Shown here piece after piece: positions 46,276-56,100 of a stretch of DNA of 64,000 nt. Both the position numbers and the translations under genes were made by a program. The DNA is from Armatimonadota bacterium. GTDB lineage: Bacteria; Armatimonadota; Hebobacteria; CAIYQO01. Every line of letters begins with the position of its first letter. Position 1 is the first letter of the stretch. The notes beneath the pieces are model-generated. The model was not told the DNA's origin. It ran no database searches and worked only from the letters and a program-made list of their open reading frames with translations. Where the stretch lies: positions 41,117 through 105,116 of the forward strand of contig JAKPKV010000042.1 of assembly GCA_029553475.1 (NCBI GenBank). The letters run 5' to 3'.

Positions 46276-46903
46276 GGCCGGTCTCCTCCGTGGGCGCGGC
46301 CACGCGCTGCCCGAATTTCGCCTCCGTGCCCGCCAGCAGCCGCGCGAGATTGTCGCGGTGCTTGATGATGACCAGCGCCGTGATCACCACCGTCAGCCCC
46401 ACCATCCATCCGCGGTCCGGGGCCGGCATCACGAACCAGGAGGCGATGGGCAGGCTGAGGCCGGCGGCGATGGAGGCGAGGCTGACGTAGCGCGAGAGCA
46501 GCACGACCAGCATCCAGACGCCCAGCGCGATCAGCCCCACCGGCCAGCTTAACGCCAGCAGCACGCCCAGCGTGGTGGCGACGCCCTTGCCGCCTTTGAA
46601 GCGCAGGAAGGGCGAGAAGGTATGGCCGAGCACCGCGCAGAAGCCGATGAGCACCCGCCAGGGAAAATCGAGGCCGGGGAGGAGCAGGACGACCGCCAGC
46701 AGGATGCCGGCCGCGCCCTTCACCGTATCGAGCGCGAAGACGATCAACCCCGCCGCCGGGCCGAGGACGCGCAGCACGTTCGTCGCCCCGATGTTCTTGC
46801 TGCCCAGCGTGCGGATATCCACGCCCTTGAGCAGCCCCACCCACAATCCGAAGGGCAGCGCGCCGATGAGCACACTGATGACACACGCGAGGAGAATCTG
46901 CAT
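46265..46903 (-). CDS. plsY: glycerol-3-phosphate acyltransferase PlsY
   Basis: The 212-aa membrane protein has about five helices. The family's cytoplasmic motifs are present: 'GSKNIGATNVLR' (phosphate-binding loop) and 'GHTFSPFLRFKGGKGVATT'. PlsY transfers acyl from acyl-phosphate to glycerol-3-phosphate at the inner membrane; the latter is the product of the overlapping gpsA. The start MQILLACVISV is chosen because it gives the standard length; upstream residues in the long ORF are basic and unlike the family. The ribosome binding site is weak. A TATGCT box at 46934-46939 on the minus strand may be its -10. Confidence 0.95.
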   Translation of the reverse strand: MQILLACVISVLIGALPFGLWVGLLKGVDIRTLGSKNIGATNVLRVLGPAAGLIVFALDTVKGAAGILLAVVLLLPGLDFPWRVLIGFCAVLGHTFSPFLRFKGGKGVATTLGVLLALSWPVGLIALGVWMLVVLLSRYVSLASIAAGLSLPIASWFVMPAPDRGWMVGLTVVITALVIIKHRDNLARLLAGTEAKFGQRVAAPTEETGHDA

Positions 46904-47006
46904 CGCCAACGTCGTTACCTGCCGCCAGAGTGTAGCATAGAACGCCGCCGCCCGCCAAGGCATGTCCGGGCGGGCGAGCGTCCCCGCGAGCGAAGTCCGG
47001 GGGAAC

Positions 47007-47759
47007 TCACGGCGCCATCGGCGGCGGCTGATAGGGCGGCGCGGGCGGCATGGCGGGCGCGCCGGGAATGCCGGGGGTGTCGGATATGCCGTAGGTGAGG
47101 TCGTAATACGCGACAGCCGACGACAGGATAACCAGCGGCAGCGCGAAGACAATCCCCACCACCGTGCCGGCGCCGACGCCGTAGATGACGAGCCAGACGA
47201 GCGAATAGATCGAGAAGAGCAGCAGGTTTTGCCTGGCGATGCGGATGCAGAGGCCGAGAGTTTTCCAGACGCCGGTGCGGCGGTCCATCAGCAGCGGCAC
47301 CGTCGGCACCAGCAGTCCGCTGACGAGGATACCGGGAATGCAGCACAGCGCGCAACCGAACACCAGCATGATGATGCTGATGATGGTGAGGAGCAGCAGC
47401 GGCAGGTAAAAACGGCCGGCGGCGAACAGATCCGCCACCCGCACCGGCTCTCCGCGCAGTTGTTTCAGCGCGGTATGCGTCATCCCGGCGGTCAGGCCCA
47501 CGGTGATGAGCGCGCGCAGCATATCCACACCGATGAGCACCGGCGTGGTGAATGGGTGCTGCATGCGCAGGTAATCCATCATGGCTGCGGCCATCCCCGC
47601 AAGCAGGAAAGGGCCAATAATTGCCAGCGCGATCAACCCCTGCCCGATCCATACCGCCGCCCCCTCGCCGAACAGGCGAAACGCGGCGGCGAACCAGCGC
47701 CCGAACGGGCTGAAGTCCTGTGGCACGACGGGGACGAAATCGGCGGATGGGACCGTCAT
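47007..47759 (-). CDS. multi-pass membrane protein, unknown
   Basis: The 250-aa protein has about six helices. A Cys-containing helix ('FGCALCCIPGILVSGLLVPT') and 'DRRTGVWKTLGLCIRIARQN' resemble DUF975-like or BPSS1780-like membrane proteins. The C-terminus is a short Pro-rich tail (PGAPAMPPAPPYQPPPMAP). Function is unknown. GAGG precedes the start, and an extended -10 box (TGGTACAAT) lies 26 bases upstream. It is separate from the plsY operon downstream and from the low-GC gene upstream by a hairpin. Confidence 0.7.
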   Translation of the reverse strand: MTVPSADFVPVVPQDFSPFGRWFAAAFRLFGEGAAVWIGQGLIALAIIGPFLLAGMAAAMMDYLRMQHPFTTPVLIGVDMLRALITVGLTAGMTHTALKQLRGEPVRVADLFAAGRFYLPLLLLTIISIIMLVFGCALCCIPGILVSGLLVPTVPLLMDRRTGVWKTLGLCIRIARQNLLLFSIYSLVWLVIYGVGAGTVVGIVFALPLVILSSAVAYYDLTYGISDTPGIPGAPAMPPAPPYQPPPMAP

Positions 47760-47784
47760 GGCTGTGCACCTCGCTGGTATTGCC

Positions 47785-47793
47785 ATTGTACCA
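47785..47793 (-). promoter_or_regulatory. extended -10 promoter TGGTACAAT
   Basis: On the minus strand TGG precedes TACAAT, 26 bases before the ATG of the membrane protein gene. The same nine bases occur upstream of the LCP gene (61301-61309). Confidence 0.55.
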
Positions 47794-47804
47794 AATAAGA
47801 CTGT

Positions 47805-47847
47805 TTCGTCTCCCCCTCTCCATAGGATTGGGAGAGGGGGAGACGAA
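47805..47847 (-). terminator. hairpin terminator of the low-GC secreted gene
   Basis: TTCGTCTCCCCCTCTCC (47805-47821) pairs perfectly over 17 bp with 47831-47847 around a 9-base loop. It lies about 30 bases after the stop of the gene ending at 47878. Confidence 0.75.
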
Positions 47848-47877
47848 TAGAGTTATTCGTCGCCGGCTTGCAGCATT

Positions 47878-49107
47878 TTATGTTGAAGGCACGCTCAATA
47901 TGCGGCTATTGCTTTTGGCAGGTTCCGGTCCTTGGTCAGATGTTGTGGGCTCTGCTGATCGTTCTCCTACCTTGCCGAGTATAGTTAATGCATCAACCCC
48001 CATACTAAGCTGCACGCCCGTAAAGCCGGGAATATGATTGCTAGGTCGAGGAAAATACGTCACTCGAACAAATGGTTGCAGATCGTTCATTTTAATAAAG
48101 AGTGAACTCTCAATGCCGAGGAATGACCTTCTCCCATTTCCAAACACTTGATCTCTAAATGTATAATTCCCTGCCACATCCCCAGTTAACAAGCGTCCTG
48201 TTATCCCAAGCTCAGCCCCATACGCATAGTTGCTGCCATCAGCGAATAACGAGATTGGGCGTGACTGGGAGACCCATTGGAACCCCATAGACCCACAGAG
48301 AACCTGGCCACCTACCGAGGTATCTATCCCATTGACAGTTCCATTCCACCGTGAAAAACTGCCACCGAGGCGAGAATAATAACCATACGGGACATCAATA
48401 TTACCATCAGGGCCATCAATAAATGGATTTATTAGTTGATAGGCTTTTTCTCGGCATAAGCTGCTATACCTGAACTGAAATCCACGCGAATCTACTGACG
48501 GGTTGAGAAGTTGTGGACCAAATTGCGTCGCATTCATTGCACTTTCATCGCTCAAGTTCATCACAAGACTTCTCATGGTGTTACTATGATATTGCCGAGC
48601 GCCGATTAGCATGCTGGCACCAGTATCGCCAGACCCTACGCTCGTAAGCGCTTTGGATCCGGCGACAATCTGGATCGGACTGTACGCAGAAGTATGTGAG
48701 ATAATTAGTGTTTTAGTATCAAACAGCACCTTGTCTTGATACGGGGTGGCCGCTGTTAGGAAGATAGCACCTTCATCTATGCCTGTTCGTGGGGTGACGG
48801 TAAAGCCGGGTTGCGTTGCAGAATTGCTGATAGTAACGGTTGACGGTGTGATTTCGACAATACTGGCTGCGATTGGATTCGGTGGCGTATCCTTTACGGT
48901 TGCTTTTTCCTGGGACTGATAGAGTGAAATCGTCAATGCTGATGCTGTAGATACTTCGACATTCATAACGGTGACAAAGGCTCTGACAGATGATCCGGGT
49001 GCCAGTGTCGGTGGATCGAATTGTAGGGTGAGCTTCGCAGTGGTGGCGAAGACCATAGTGCAGGCCAGCACGAGCAGAAGAAGAGAGTGCCAGAAGTGTC
49101 GCGACAT
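47878..49107 (-). CDS. low-GC secreted protein, unknown
   Basis: The 409-aa product has a signal peptide (MSRHFWHSLLLLVLACTMVFA). A beta-rich, Ser/Thr/Asn-rich body follows with strands such as 'GSSVRAFVTVMNV' (Ig-like N-domain, about residues 25-120) and a C-terminal half with glycine-aromatic strands ending near 'GVQLSMGVDALTI', suggestive of a beta-barrel. No family is recognised. Base composition is well below that of all neighbours and codon use is mixed (many AAT, ATT and TTA codons), indicating recent acquisition or a different selection regime. GGAGGT lies eight bases before the chosen ATG. Confidence 0.7.
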   Translation of the reverse strand: MSRHFWHSLLLLVLACTMVFATTAKLTLQFDPPTLAPGSSVRAFVTVMNVEVSTASALTISLYQSQEKATVKDTPPNPIAASIVEITPSTVTISNSATQPGFTVTPRTGIDEGAIFLTAATPYQDKVLFDTKTLIISHTSAYSPIQIVAGSKALTSVGSGDTGASMLIGARQYHSNTMRSLVMNLSDESAMNATQFGPQLLNPSVDSRGFQFRYSSLCREKAYQLINPFIDGPDGNIDVPYGYYSRLGGSFSRWNGTVNGIDTSVGGQVLCGSMGFQWVSQSRPISLFADGSNYAYGAELGITGRLLTGDVAGNYTFRDQVFGNGRRSFLGIESSLFIKMNDLQPFVRVTYFPRPSNHIPGFTGVQLSMGVDALTILGKVGERSAEPTTSDQGPEPAKSNSRILSVPST

Positions 49108-49251
49108 CGTAGACCTCCATTTCAGTATTTGAATTCCGAGTGAGTGATGCCAACACTGCATGCATCTACATGATCGTTGTGGCGAGTCATCAAACATCCA
49201 CAGATTCAATAAATTCGAAGGGGATTCGATAATTCCTGCTAATGAGAAAAA

Positions 49252-50283
49252 TTATCCGCCGTAGCGCCGGTACAGCCAGAAGGCGGCGGCGGCGAGGATG
49301 ACGGCGAGGAGCCAGGCGCGGGTGACGATTTGCGTTTCCTTCCAGCCGCCGAGTTCCAGGTGGTGGTGGAAGGGGGTCATGCGGAAGATGCGCTTGCCTT
49401 CGCCGGTGAGGCGTTTGGTGAGTTGGAAGTAGACCACCTGCAGCATCACCGACACCGTCTCGATGAGGAAGATGAGGCCGATGCTGAGGAAGAGCACTTC
49501 CTGCTTGATGATGAGCGCCGCGCCGGCCAGCGCCGCGCCGATGGCCAGCGAGCCGGTGTCGCCCATGAAGACCTTGGCCGGGTGCTGGTTATACCAGAGG
49601 AAGGCCAGGCAGGCGGCGCCCAGGCAGGCGAGGAAGGTGGCCATCGCGTGCCCCATCGGCATGATTTCGTTTTCATGCACAAGCCACGCCAGCCCCGCCA
49701 TGGCGAAGGCTGCCGCCGTGGTGCTGCCGGCGGCCAGGCCGTCCAGCCCATCGGTGAGGTTCACCGCGTTGCTCATGAAGGCGATGAAGAGCGCCGCCAG
49801 CGGCCAGAACCACCAGCCGAGATTCAGGCTGATGTCGGTGAAGGGGATGTGCAGCGTGGGCGGCACGTCCAGCCACCAGAGGCCGAAGAGGAAGAGGCCA
49901 GCGGCGAGGAACTGCAGCGCCAGTTTTTGCCGCGCTTTCAGCCCGTCGCCGCGCCCGCGCGTGATCTTGCCCCAGTCGTCAATGGCGCCGATGCCAGCCA
50001 CCGCCGTCATCAACGCCAGCACCAGCACGCTGAACCAGAACTGCCGCGGGAAGAAGTACCAGGAGGCGATGGTGCCCGCCGCCGCGCCGAGCAGGATGAC
50101 CACGCCGCCCATGGTGGGGGTGCCCGCCTTCTTCTCGTGCGTCTGCGGCCCATCCTCGCGAATCGTCTGCCCCAGCTTCTTCGCGCGCAGGAAGGCGATC
50201 ACCGGGATGGCGGTGAGGAAGGTCACCAGAAAGGCCAGCAGCATGGCGGTGATGAGTATGTAGATGTGGTAACTGACGAGCAT
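49252..50283 (-). CDS. mraY: phospho-N-acetylmuramoyl-pentapeptide-transferase
   Basis: The 343-aa membrane enzyme has about ten helices. It carries the family signatures 'THEKKAGTPTMGG', 'SNAVNLTDGLDGLAAGS' (catalytic Asp residues), 'FMGDTGSLAIG' and 'FHHHLELGGW'. It links the UDP-MurNAc-pentapeptide to undecaprenyl phosphate, giving lipid I. Here it is separated from the usual mur/fts division cluster, with no mur genes nearby. The start MLVSYHIYIL fits the usual N-terminus; GGAGAGG lies upstream. An extended -10 box (TGCTACAAT) is 36 bases upstream. Confidence 0.96.
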   Translation of the reverse strand: MLVSYHIYILITAMLLAFLVTFLTAIPVIAFLRAKKLGQTIREDGPQTHEKKAGTPTMGGVVILLGAAAGTIASWYFFPRQFWFSVLVLALMTAVAGIGAIDDWGKITRGRGDGLKARQKLALQFLAAGLFLFGLWWLDVPPTLHIPFTDISLNLGWWFWPLAALFIAFMSNAVNLTDGLDGLAAGSTTAAAFAMAGLAWLVHENEIMPMGHAMATFLACLGAACLAFLWYNQHPAKVFMGDTGSLAIGAALAGAALIIKQEVLFLSIGLIFLIETVSVMLQVVYFQLTKRLTGEGKRIFRMTPFHHHLELGGWKETQIVTRAWLLAVILAAAAFWLYRRYGG

Positions 50284-50318
50284 GGCGTGACCGGCGCCTC
50301 TCCGCTGATGTTCCGCGC

Positions 50319-50347
50319 ATTGTAGCACGTTTCCCTGCCGCCACCAA
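50319..50347 (-). promoter_or_regulatory. mraY promoter
   Basis: TTGGTG (50342-50347), 17 bp, then TACAAT (50319-50324) preceded by TGC, forming an extended -10 on the minus strand. Confidence 0.55.
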
Positions 50348-50494
50348 GCCGCCGGACCCCCGCCGCGCGGCGCGAGAGGGCGCCCCTCCCGCCTCTACAT
50401 ACGCCAGAACGGGGCAGCGCTGCGACGGAAGCGGCAATGCCGTATCACCCCCCCGTTTGGCGAAAATGCGGAAAATCGGGGGGTAGTCGCCCAC

Positions 50495-50520
50495 CGTACT
50501 CGTGCTCGTACTCGTGCTCG
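50495..50520. repeat. CTCGTG/CTCGTA hexamer array, distant copy
   Basis: CGTACTCGTGCTCGTACTCG is the same unit family as 44926-45154. It lies in the 316-bp gap between mraY and the Nif3-like gene, which contains no other supported feature besides the mraY promoter. Confidence 0.65.
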
Positions 50521-50599
50521 AACCCACCCAGCCCGGCCGGCGCGCGACGCGGCAGGAAGGCCCCCCGTGTTCGCCGAAGTTAGCGCCGGGAGGGTTGCC

Positions 50600-51694
50600 A
50601 TGACTACCGTCCGCGAGATCGTCCGCGTCCTCGATCGTTTCGCGCCGCCGGCGCTGGCGGAGAGCTGGGATAACGTCGGCCTGCTGGTGGGCGATCCCGC
50701 GCAGCCGGTGGAGGCCGTCCTCGTCGCGCTGGACTGCACCCCCGCCGCGCTGGCGCAGGCGGCGGAGGCGGGCGCGTCGCTGCTGGTGACGCACCACCCG
50801 CTCATCTTCAGCCCGCTGAAGCGCCTGGTGGAGGACGGCGGCGCGGCGTCCCAGGCGCGCGCGCTGATCCGCCAGGGATGCAGCCTCATCGCCGTGCACA
50901 CGAACCTGGACAGCGCGCCGGAGGGGCTGAACGCGCACGTCGCCGGGCTGCTGGGGCTGCGCGACGCCCGCCCGCTGGCGTCCTCCGCCGCCCGCCCGCT
51001 GCTGAAGCTGGTGGTCTACGTGCCGGAGGCGCACGCCGACGCCGTGCGCGCCGCGCTGGCCGGCGCCGGGGCGGGGCGGATCGGAAACTACGCGGAGTGC
51101 ACCTTCAGCGCGCGCGGGGTGGGCACCTTCCGCCCGGAGGCGGGCGCCACCCCCTACCTCGGCACGCCGGGGCAGCTGGAGCGCGTGGCGGAGGCGCGGC
51201 TGGAGACGGTGGTGCCGAAGGCGCTGCTCGGCGGCGCGATCACCGCCATGCTCGCCGCCCACCCCTACGAGGAGGTCGCCTACGACGTGCTGCCGCTGGA
51301 GAACGCCTGGCCGGGCGCCGGCCTCGGGCGCCTCGGCGCGCTGGCCGAGCCGACCACCGCCGGCGCGTTCCTCGAACATGCCGGCGCGGTCCTGCAGACG
51401 GACCGCCTCCGCCTCGCCGGCCCCGCCGACCGGCCCGTGCGCACCGTCGCCCTCTGCACCGGCAGCGGCGGCGATTTGCTGGAGGCGGCCATTCACGCCG
51501 GCGCCGACCTCTACCTCACCGGCGAGGTGAAGCACCATCACGCCCTGCTCGCCCACCAGCGCGGCGTCCCCGTCATTGACGCCGGCCATTATCCCACCGA
51601 GCGTCCCGCCGCCGACCTGCTCGCCGCCGTGCTGCGGCGGGAGTGCCCCGGCGTGCGCGTGGTGATCGCGGCGGAAACGGATCCGTGGGCCTGA
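50600..51694 (+). CDS. Nif3-like dinuclear metal centre protein
   Basis: The 364-aa protein belongs to the Nif3/YqfO/DUF34 family. Metal-binding motifs are 'VTHHPLIF', 'AVHTNLDSA' and the C-terminal 'GHYPTERPA'. A central inserted domain (about residues 135-240, 'KLVVYVPEAHADAVRAAL' to 'HPYEEVAYDVL') is the CutA/PII-like module found in the longer Gram-positive/YqfO version. Proposed roles in the family include GTP cyclohydrolase-like or metal-related functions, but the physiological function is unsettled. GGGAGGG lies six bases before the start. Confidence 0.92.
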   Translation: MTTVREIVRVLDRFAPPALAESWDNVGLLVGDPAQPVEAVLVALDCTPAALAQAAEAGASLLVTHHPLIFSPLKRLVEDGGAASQARALIRQGCSLIAVHTNLDSAPEGLNAHVAGLLGLRDARPLASSAARPLLKLVVYVPEAHADAVRAALAGAGAGRIGNYAECTFSARGVGTFRPEAGATPYLGTPGQLERVAEARLETVVPKALLGGAITAMLAAHPYEEVAYDVLPLENAWPGAGLGRLGALAEPTTAGAFLEHAGAVLQTDRLRLAGPADRPVRTVALCTGSGGDLLEAAIHAGADLYLTGEVKHHHALLAHQRGVPVIDAGHYPTERPAADLLAAVLRRECPGVRVVIAAETDPWA

Positions 51695-51730
51695 CGGGGG
51701 ATGGCCGCACCCGCGGCCGGCGCCATGCGG

Positions 51731-51745
51731 TATAATGCCCCTATG
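51731..51745 (+). promoter_or_regulatory. TATAAT -10 giving a leaderless M48 protease mRNA
   Basis: A perfect TATAAT (51731-51736) ends six bases before the ATG at 51743. Transcription should therefore begin at or within the start codon. No Shine-Dalgarno is present. Confidence 0.65.
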
Positions 51746-53008
51746 AGCACGCTGCGCCGCCGTTATTGGATGCTGCTGCTGGCCCTGCTGCTGGGCGTGA
51801 TCGGCCTGCCGGGCGGGGGAGCGTTCGCCGACGAACCGTCCCCGCCCGCCGGCATGCGCGCGATGATCTCCGGCGACCCGCCCACGCCGGAGGAGGACGC
51901 CCTCGCCCGCCGCCGGCATGACGAGGGCCGCCTGCTCATGCTCGCGGGCGTCGGGTGGCAGATCGCGCTCCTCGGCGGGTTCCTGCTCCTCGGCGGCGCG
52001 CGCTGGCTGGGGAAACTGGCCGCCCTCTTCGACGGCCGCTGGCCGCTGGCGGCCGTGGTCGTGGTCGGCCTCGTCACCGTGGTCATGGCGCTGCTCACGC
52101 TCCCGCTGGACTACTACAGCGGCTTCATCGTGCCGCATAAGTACGGCCTGTCAAACCAGACCCCCGCCGCCTGGTTGCGCGATTACCTGGTGGGCGGCGC
52201 GGCCGGGCTGGTCATCACGCTGCCGCTGGCGCTGCTGTTTTACGGGTTGCTGCGCATCGCGCCGGGGTCGTGGTGGGCGTGGCTGGCGCTGGCGGCGGCG
52301 CCCATCACCATCGTCCTGGTGGTCATCCAGCCCGTCTTCATCGCCCCGCTCTTCAACACCTTCACCCCGCTGCGGGATGACGCGCTGCGCCGGGAGATCC
52401 TCGCCATGGCGCATGCCCAGGGTATCCAGGCGCGCGACGTCTTCCAGGTGGACGCCAGCCGGCAGAGCGATGCCGCCAACGCGTACGTGAACGGTTTTGG
52501 CCCCACCCACCGCATCGTGCTTTACGATACCCTGCTGCGCGACTTCACCCCGGCGGAGATCAAGTTCGTGATGGCGCACGAGATGGGACATTACGTGCTC
52601 GGCCATATCGTGCGGGGCATCGTCCTCGCGGTCTTCGGCGTGCTCCTGGCGGGGCTGGCCATCCACCTCGCCGGCGGCTGGCTGCTGGCCCGCCACGGCG
52701 CGGCGCTGGGCGCGGCGTCCCTCGCCGCCCCCGCGCTGTATCCGCTGCTCCTCCTGTTCGCCGTGCTCCTCGGCCTCGTCGGCACCCCGCCGTCCGCCTA
52801 TCTCTCCCGCCGCATGGAATGGGAGGCGGACCGTTTCGCCCTCCGCGTCACCCGCGACCCCGACGCCGGCATCCGCGCTTTCTATAAACTCGCCCGCCGC
52901 AACATCGCGCTGACCGACCCCCCGCGCTGGGAAGAGGCGCTGGTCTACACGCATCCGAGCATCAAGCGGCGGGTGGAGGCGCTGGAGCGGGCGAAAGCCG
53001 GGGAATAG
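51743..53008 (+). CDS. M48 family metallopeptidase (Ste24/CAAX protease-like)
   Basis: The 421-aa protein has a signal-like first helix and an M48_N region ('YSGFIVPHKYGLSNQT'). The zinc motif HEMGH (residues 279-283) is followed by the third ligand Glu in 'EWEADRFAL'. It has about six transmembrane helices. It resembles the CAAX prenyl protease 1 type, which in bacteria acts in membrane-protein quality control. The start is fixed by the promoter: TATAAT six bases upstream makes this ATG the likely first codon of the mRNA. Confidence 0.9.
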   Translation: MSTLRRRYWMLLLALLLGVIGLPGGGAFADEPSPPAGMRAMISGDPPTPEEDALARRRHDEGRLLMLAGVGWQIALLGGFLLLGGARWLGKLAALFDGRWPLAAVVVVGLVTVVMALLTLPLDYYSGFIVPHKYGLSNQTPAAWLRDYLVGGAAGLVITLPLALLFYGLLRIAPGSWWAWLALAAAPITIVLVVIQPVFIAPLFNTFTPLRDDALRREILAMAHAQGIQARDVFQVDASRQSDAANAYVNGFGPTHRIVLYDTLLRDFTPAEIKFVMAHEMGHYVLGHIVRGIVLAVFGVLLAGLAIHLAGGWLLARHGAALGAASLAAPALYPLLLLFAVLLGLVGTPPSAYLSRRMEWEADRFALRVTRDPDAGIRAFYKLARRNIALTDPPRWEEALVYTHPSIKRRVEALERAKAGE

Positions 53009-53169
53009 GCTCCCCTTTTCGGCGGCATATCATATATAGTTTGGTGGCAGCGCGGACGGGACAGACTACGCATGGCGACACGGCGTTGCACGCGACACCG
53101 GCATACTTCGCGTGCAGCCGTTGCCAAACCGGCCATGCGCAGTCAGTCCCAACGGTAGCAAATGTATGG

Positions 53170-53183
53170 TATCATATATCATG
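53170..53183 (+). promoter_or_regulatory. TATCAT -10 giving a leaderless ThuA-like gene mRNA
   Basis: TATCAT (53170-53175) ends five bases before the ATG at 53181. There is no ribosome binding site. An earlier in-frame ATG (53166) overlaps the -10 box and cannot be in this transcript. Confidence 0.55.
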
Positions 53184-56100
53184 CGCTACGCCTCGCTCTG
53201 CTCCGTGCTCTGCGCCTGCCTGTTGCCCTGCCTGGGGGCGGCGCAGGCTCCCGCCCCGGCGAGGAAGCCGGCGGTGCTCTTCACCGGCACGCACGGCGGG
53301 CAATGCAGCCATCAGATCGCGGGCAAGCTGGCGGCCGCCGGCTTCACGGTGAACGCCACGCCGCATCCCGGCCTGCACAGCCAGCCGCTGACGCTCGAGC
53401 AGGCGCGGCGGTACAACGTCATCGTCTGCCACGGGCTGGGGCTGGCGAACGCCGACTTCACGCTGCCCGCGCACGTGCGGCAGACGCTGGCGACGCTGAC
53501 GCAGTACCTGGAGGAGGGCGGCGGGGTGATCCTGCTCTCCGCCTACGGGCAGGTGCTCACCGAGGCGCCGCCGCAGGACACCGTCCTCAACCCGCTCGGC
53601 CTCACCCCCCTCTGGCGGGAGATGCCGGTGGATGGCGACGCGGTGAAGGCCACCGCGTGGAAGCTGGATTTCGCCTACACGACGGCGCTCGCGCCCTCGC
53701 CGGTGACCGCCGGGGTGGCGGGGCTGTGGTATCCCGCCGCCACCTGGCGCGCCGGGGCGCAGAACCACGCGACCTCCTTCGTGGCGGACGCCACCTGGAC
53801 GGTGCTGGTGCGCGGGGGCAACGCCTCGCAGACGCGAACATTCGCCGCCAACGGCGTCAACGCCGGCGAACCGGGCACCTATCAGCGCGAGGTGCCGCTC
53901 ATCGCCGCGCGGCAGGTCGGCAAGGGGCGGCTGCTTTATCTCGGCATCTCGCCGGAGTATCTCTTCTCGCGGCCGGCGATGACCACGCTGGAAGGGGTGG
54001 TGCTGGAGCGCGGCCTGCGCGGCACGCCGTCGGGCGGCTCCGCGCTCATCGAGAACGCGCTGCGCTGGCTCAGCGAGCCGTCGCTGGCGACCCTCGGCGG
54101 GGCGCCGATGGATGAAAAGCTGCTGGTGGACCCGCAGAAAACGGTCTTCGGCACGCCGCATCCCTGGCCGGCGGCGCTGACCTTCCCGGCGGCGCGGCCG
54201 GCGTGGCAGGGGGTCATCGGCGCGCGCACCCGCTACTCCAGCGGCACGGCCACCGCCGACGCCTGGGTCGCGGCGGCGAAGGCAAAGGGGTTGGCCTTCC
54301 TCGTTTTCCTGGAGGAGTTCAGCCGACTGAGCGCGGCGGATTTTGAACAGCTCAAGGCCGACTGCGCCCGCCTCTCCACCCCGGAGTTCAACGCCATCCC
54401 CGGCTTCACCATTGACGACGAAGTGGGCAACCACTACTTCTACTTCGGGCCGTCCTTCCCATACCCCGAGAAGCAATTCCTCTCCGCCGACGGCGCCGTC
54501 TTCGTCTCGCATGACCCCGGCGCGCATCCCAATGACCCCCATAAAAAGGGCCAGTTGGCGATGACCACGCTGGATTATGCCTACACGCTGTGCAGCTTCA
54601 AGCTCACCGCGGGGAACTACCTCTTCAGCCAGGACGCCGCGCCCTTTGCCGACTTCTTCAGCGATTGGGACGCCGTCGGGGTCATCACCGCGCGCCGGGG
54701 CACGGTGGTGGAGGACGCCACCCTCGACTACCTGAAGATGGTGGATTCCGGGCAGGGGCCGCTGCCGCTGGCGCTTGACCTGATGGATGATCCCGCCCAG
54801 CTCGACGCCTCGACCTGGCGCACGGTGCTGTGTCTGCAGGCGGAGGGCGGCCGGATCGTCAGCGGGCAGATCGCCGGCCCGACGAAATTCCGCGATTACT
54901 TCGCGCTCTGGCACTATTATCCGGACAATCCCAGCGCCATCTACGTGACCAACGGCCCGGTCATCGAGCGCTGGTGCTACACCGGCCCGCGCGACTACGG
55001 CGGGGATAATGACGGCTGGTTCGTCTGGCAGAACCTGCGCTGGGCGCTGCGCGGCACGGTCTCCTCGCCCGCCGGGCTGCGCGAAGTGGCGGTGTATGAC
55101 GGCCCGCGGCTCTACCGGCGCTTCCTGCCCGGCGGCGCGACGACGTTCGAATTCACGCTGGACATCACCCACGACCAGCAGCATAATTTCGTGCTGGTGG
55201 TCACCGACGCGCAGGGGCGCAAGGCGGTGAGCGGCGAGCAGTGGGACCGCCATCACTTCTGCGAAGAGGTGATGTGCTCCGACCGCAACAATCAGCTCTC
55301 CTACGGCTGGGTCACGCGCGCGGACGGCACCGGCGTCTTGCTCGGCGGCAACCAGTCGCTGGGCACGCCGCTCAAGCGCGTCGCATCGGAGATCTCGCCC
55401 GCCGGCACCTTCAAAAATGACGCGCTGCTCGGCGCGCCGGCCTTTGACGGCGGGGCGGGCGGCGAACCGGTGGTCATTGACATCGTCCACGCGCGCCAGC
55501 CCGCGCGCCCCGCGATCACGCCGACGGTGAACGAGGCGAAACGCCTGCTGCACACCGGCGACGTGCAGATCGGCGAGGGAACGCGCGCCCACGCCTTCGC
55601 CGACAACGTGCCGGTGTATAACGTCTGGCACACGCTGTGGCGCACGCAGCCGGCGGCCGACTACACGGTGACGCGGCGCAATCACTTCTTCCAGATTGAC
55701 CCTGACAGCCCGCTGCCCGTCTTCCTCTGGCAGATTGACCTCGCCATGCGGGCGGAGCTGGCCACCCAGGGCTTCAACGTCGCCATGCTGCGCAGCGGCG
55801 ACGACCGGCTGTGGACGGTGCGCGGCAGCGACGGCCGCCAGGTGAGCGGCGCGTGGGAAGAGACCCCGCGCTCGCGGGCGCGCTCCCTGACCGCGCCCTT
55901 CGGGGCGGGCGCGTACGGCGCGTTCCTCGACTCCCCGCTGGGCGGCGGCGCCATCTTCTCGCTCACCGACGGGTTGCAGGCATCGCTCGCGCTGCCGACG
56001 CGCAACCACCTGTATCTGTACCTGACGCCGGACGCCGCGCCGCGCACGGCGGGGGAGAAAACGCGCGTGGAGCTGCTGCTGCTGGGCGTGCCGCGCATGA

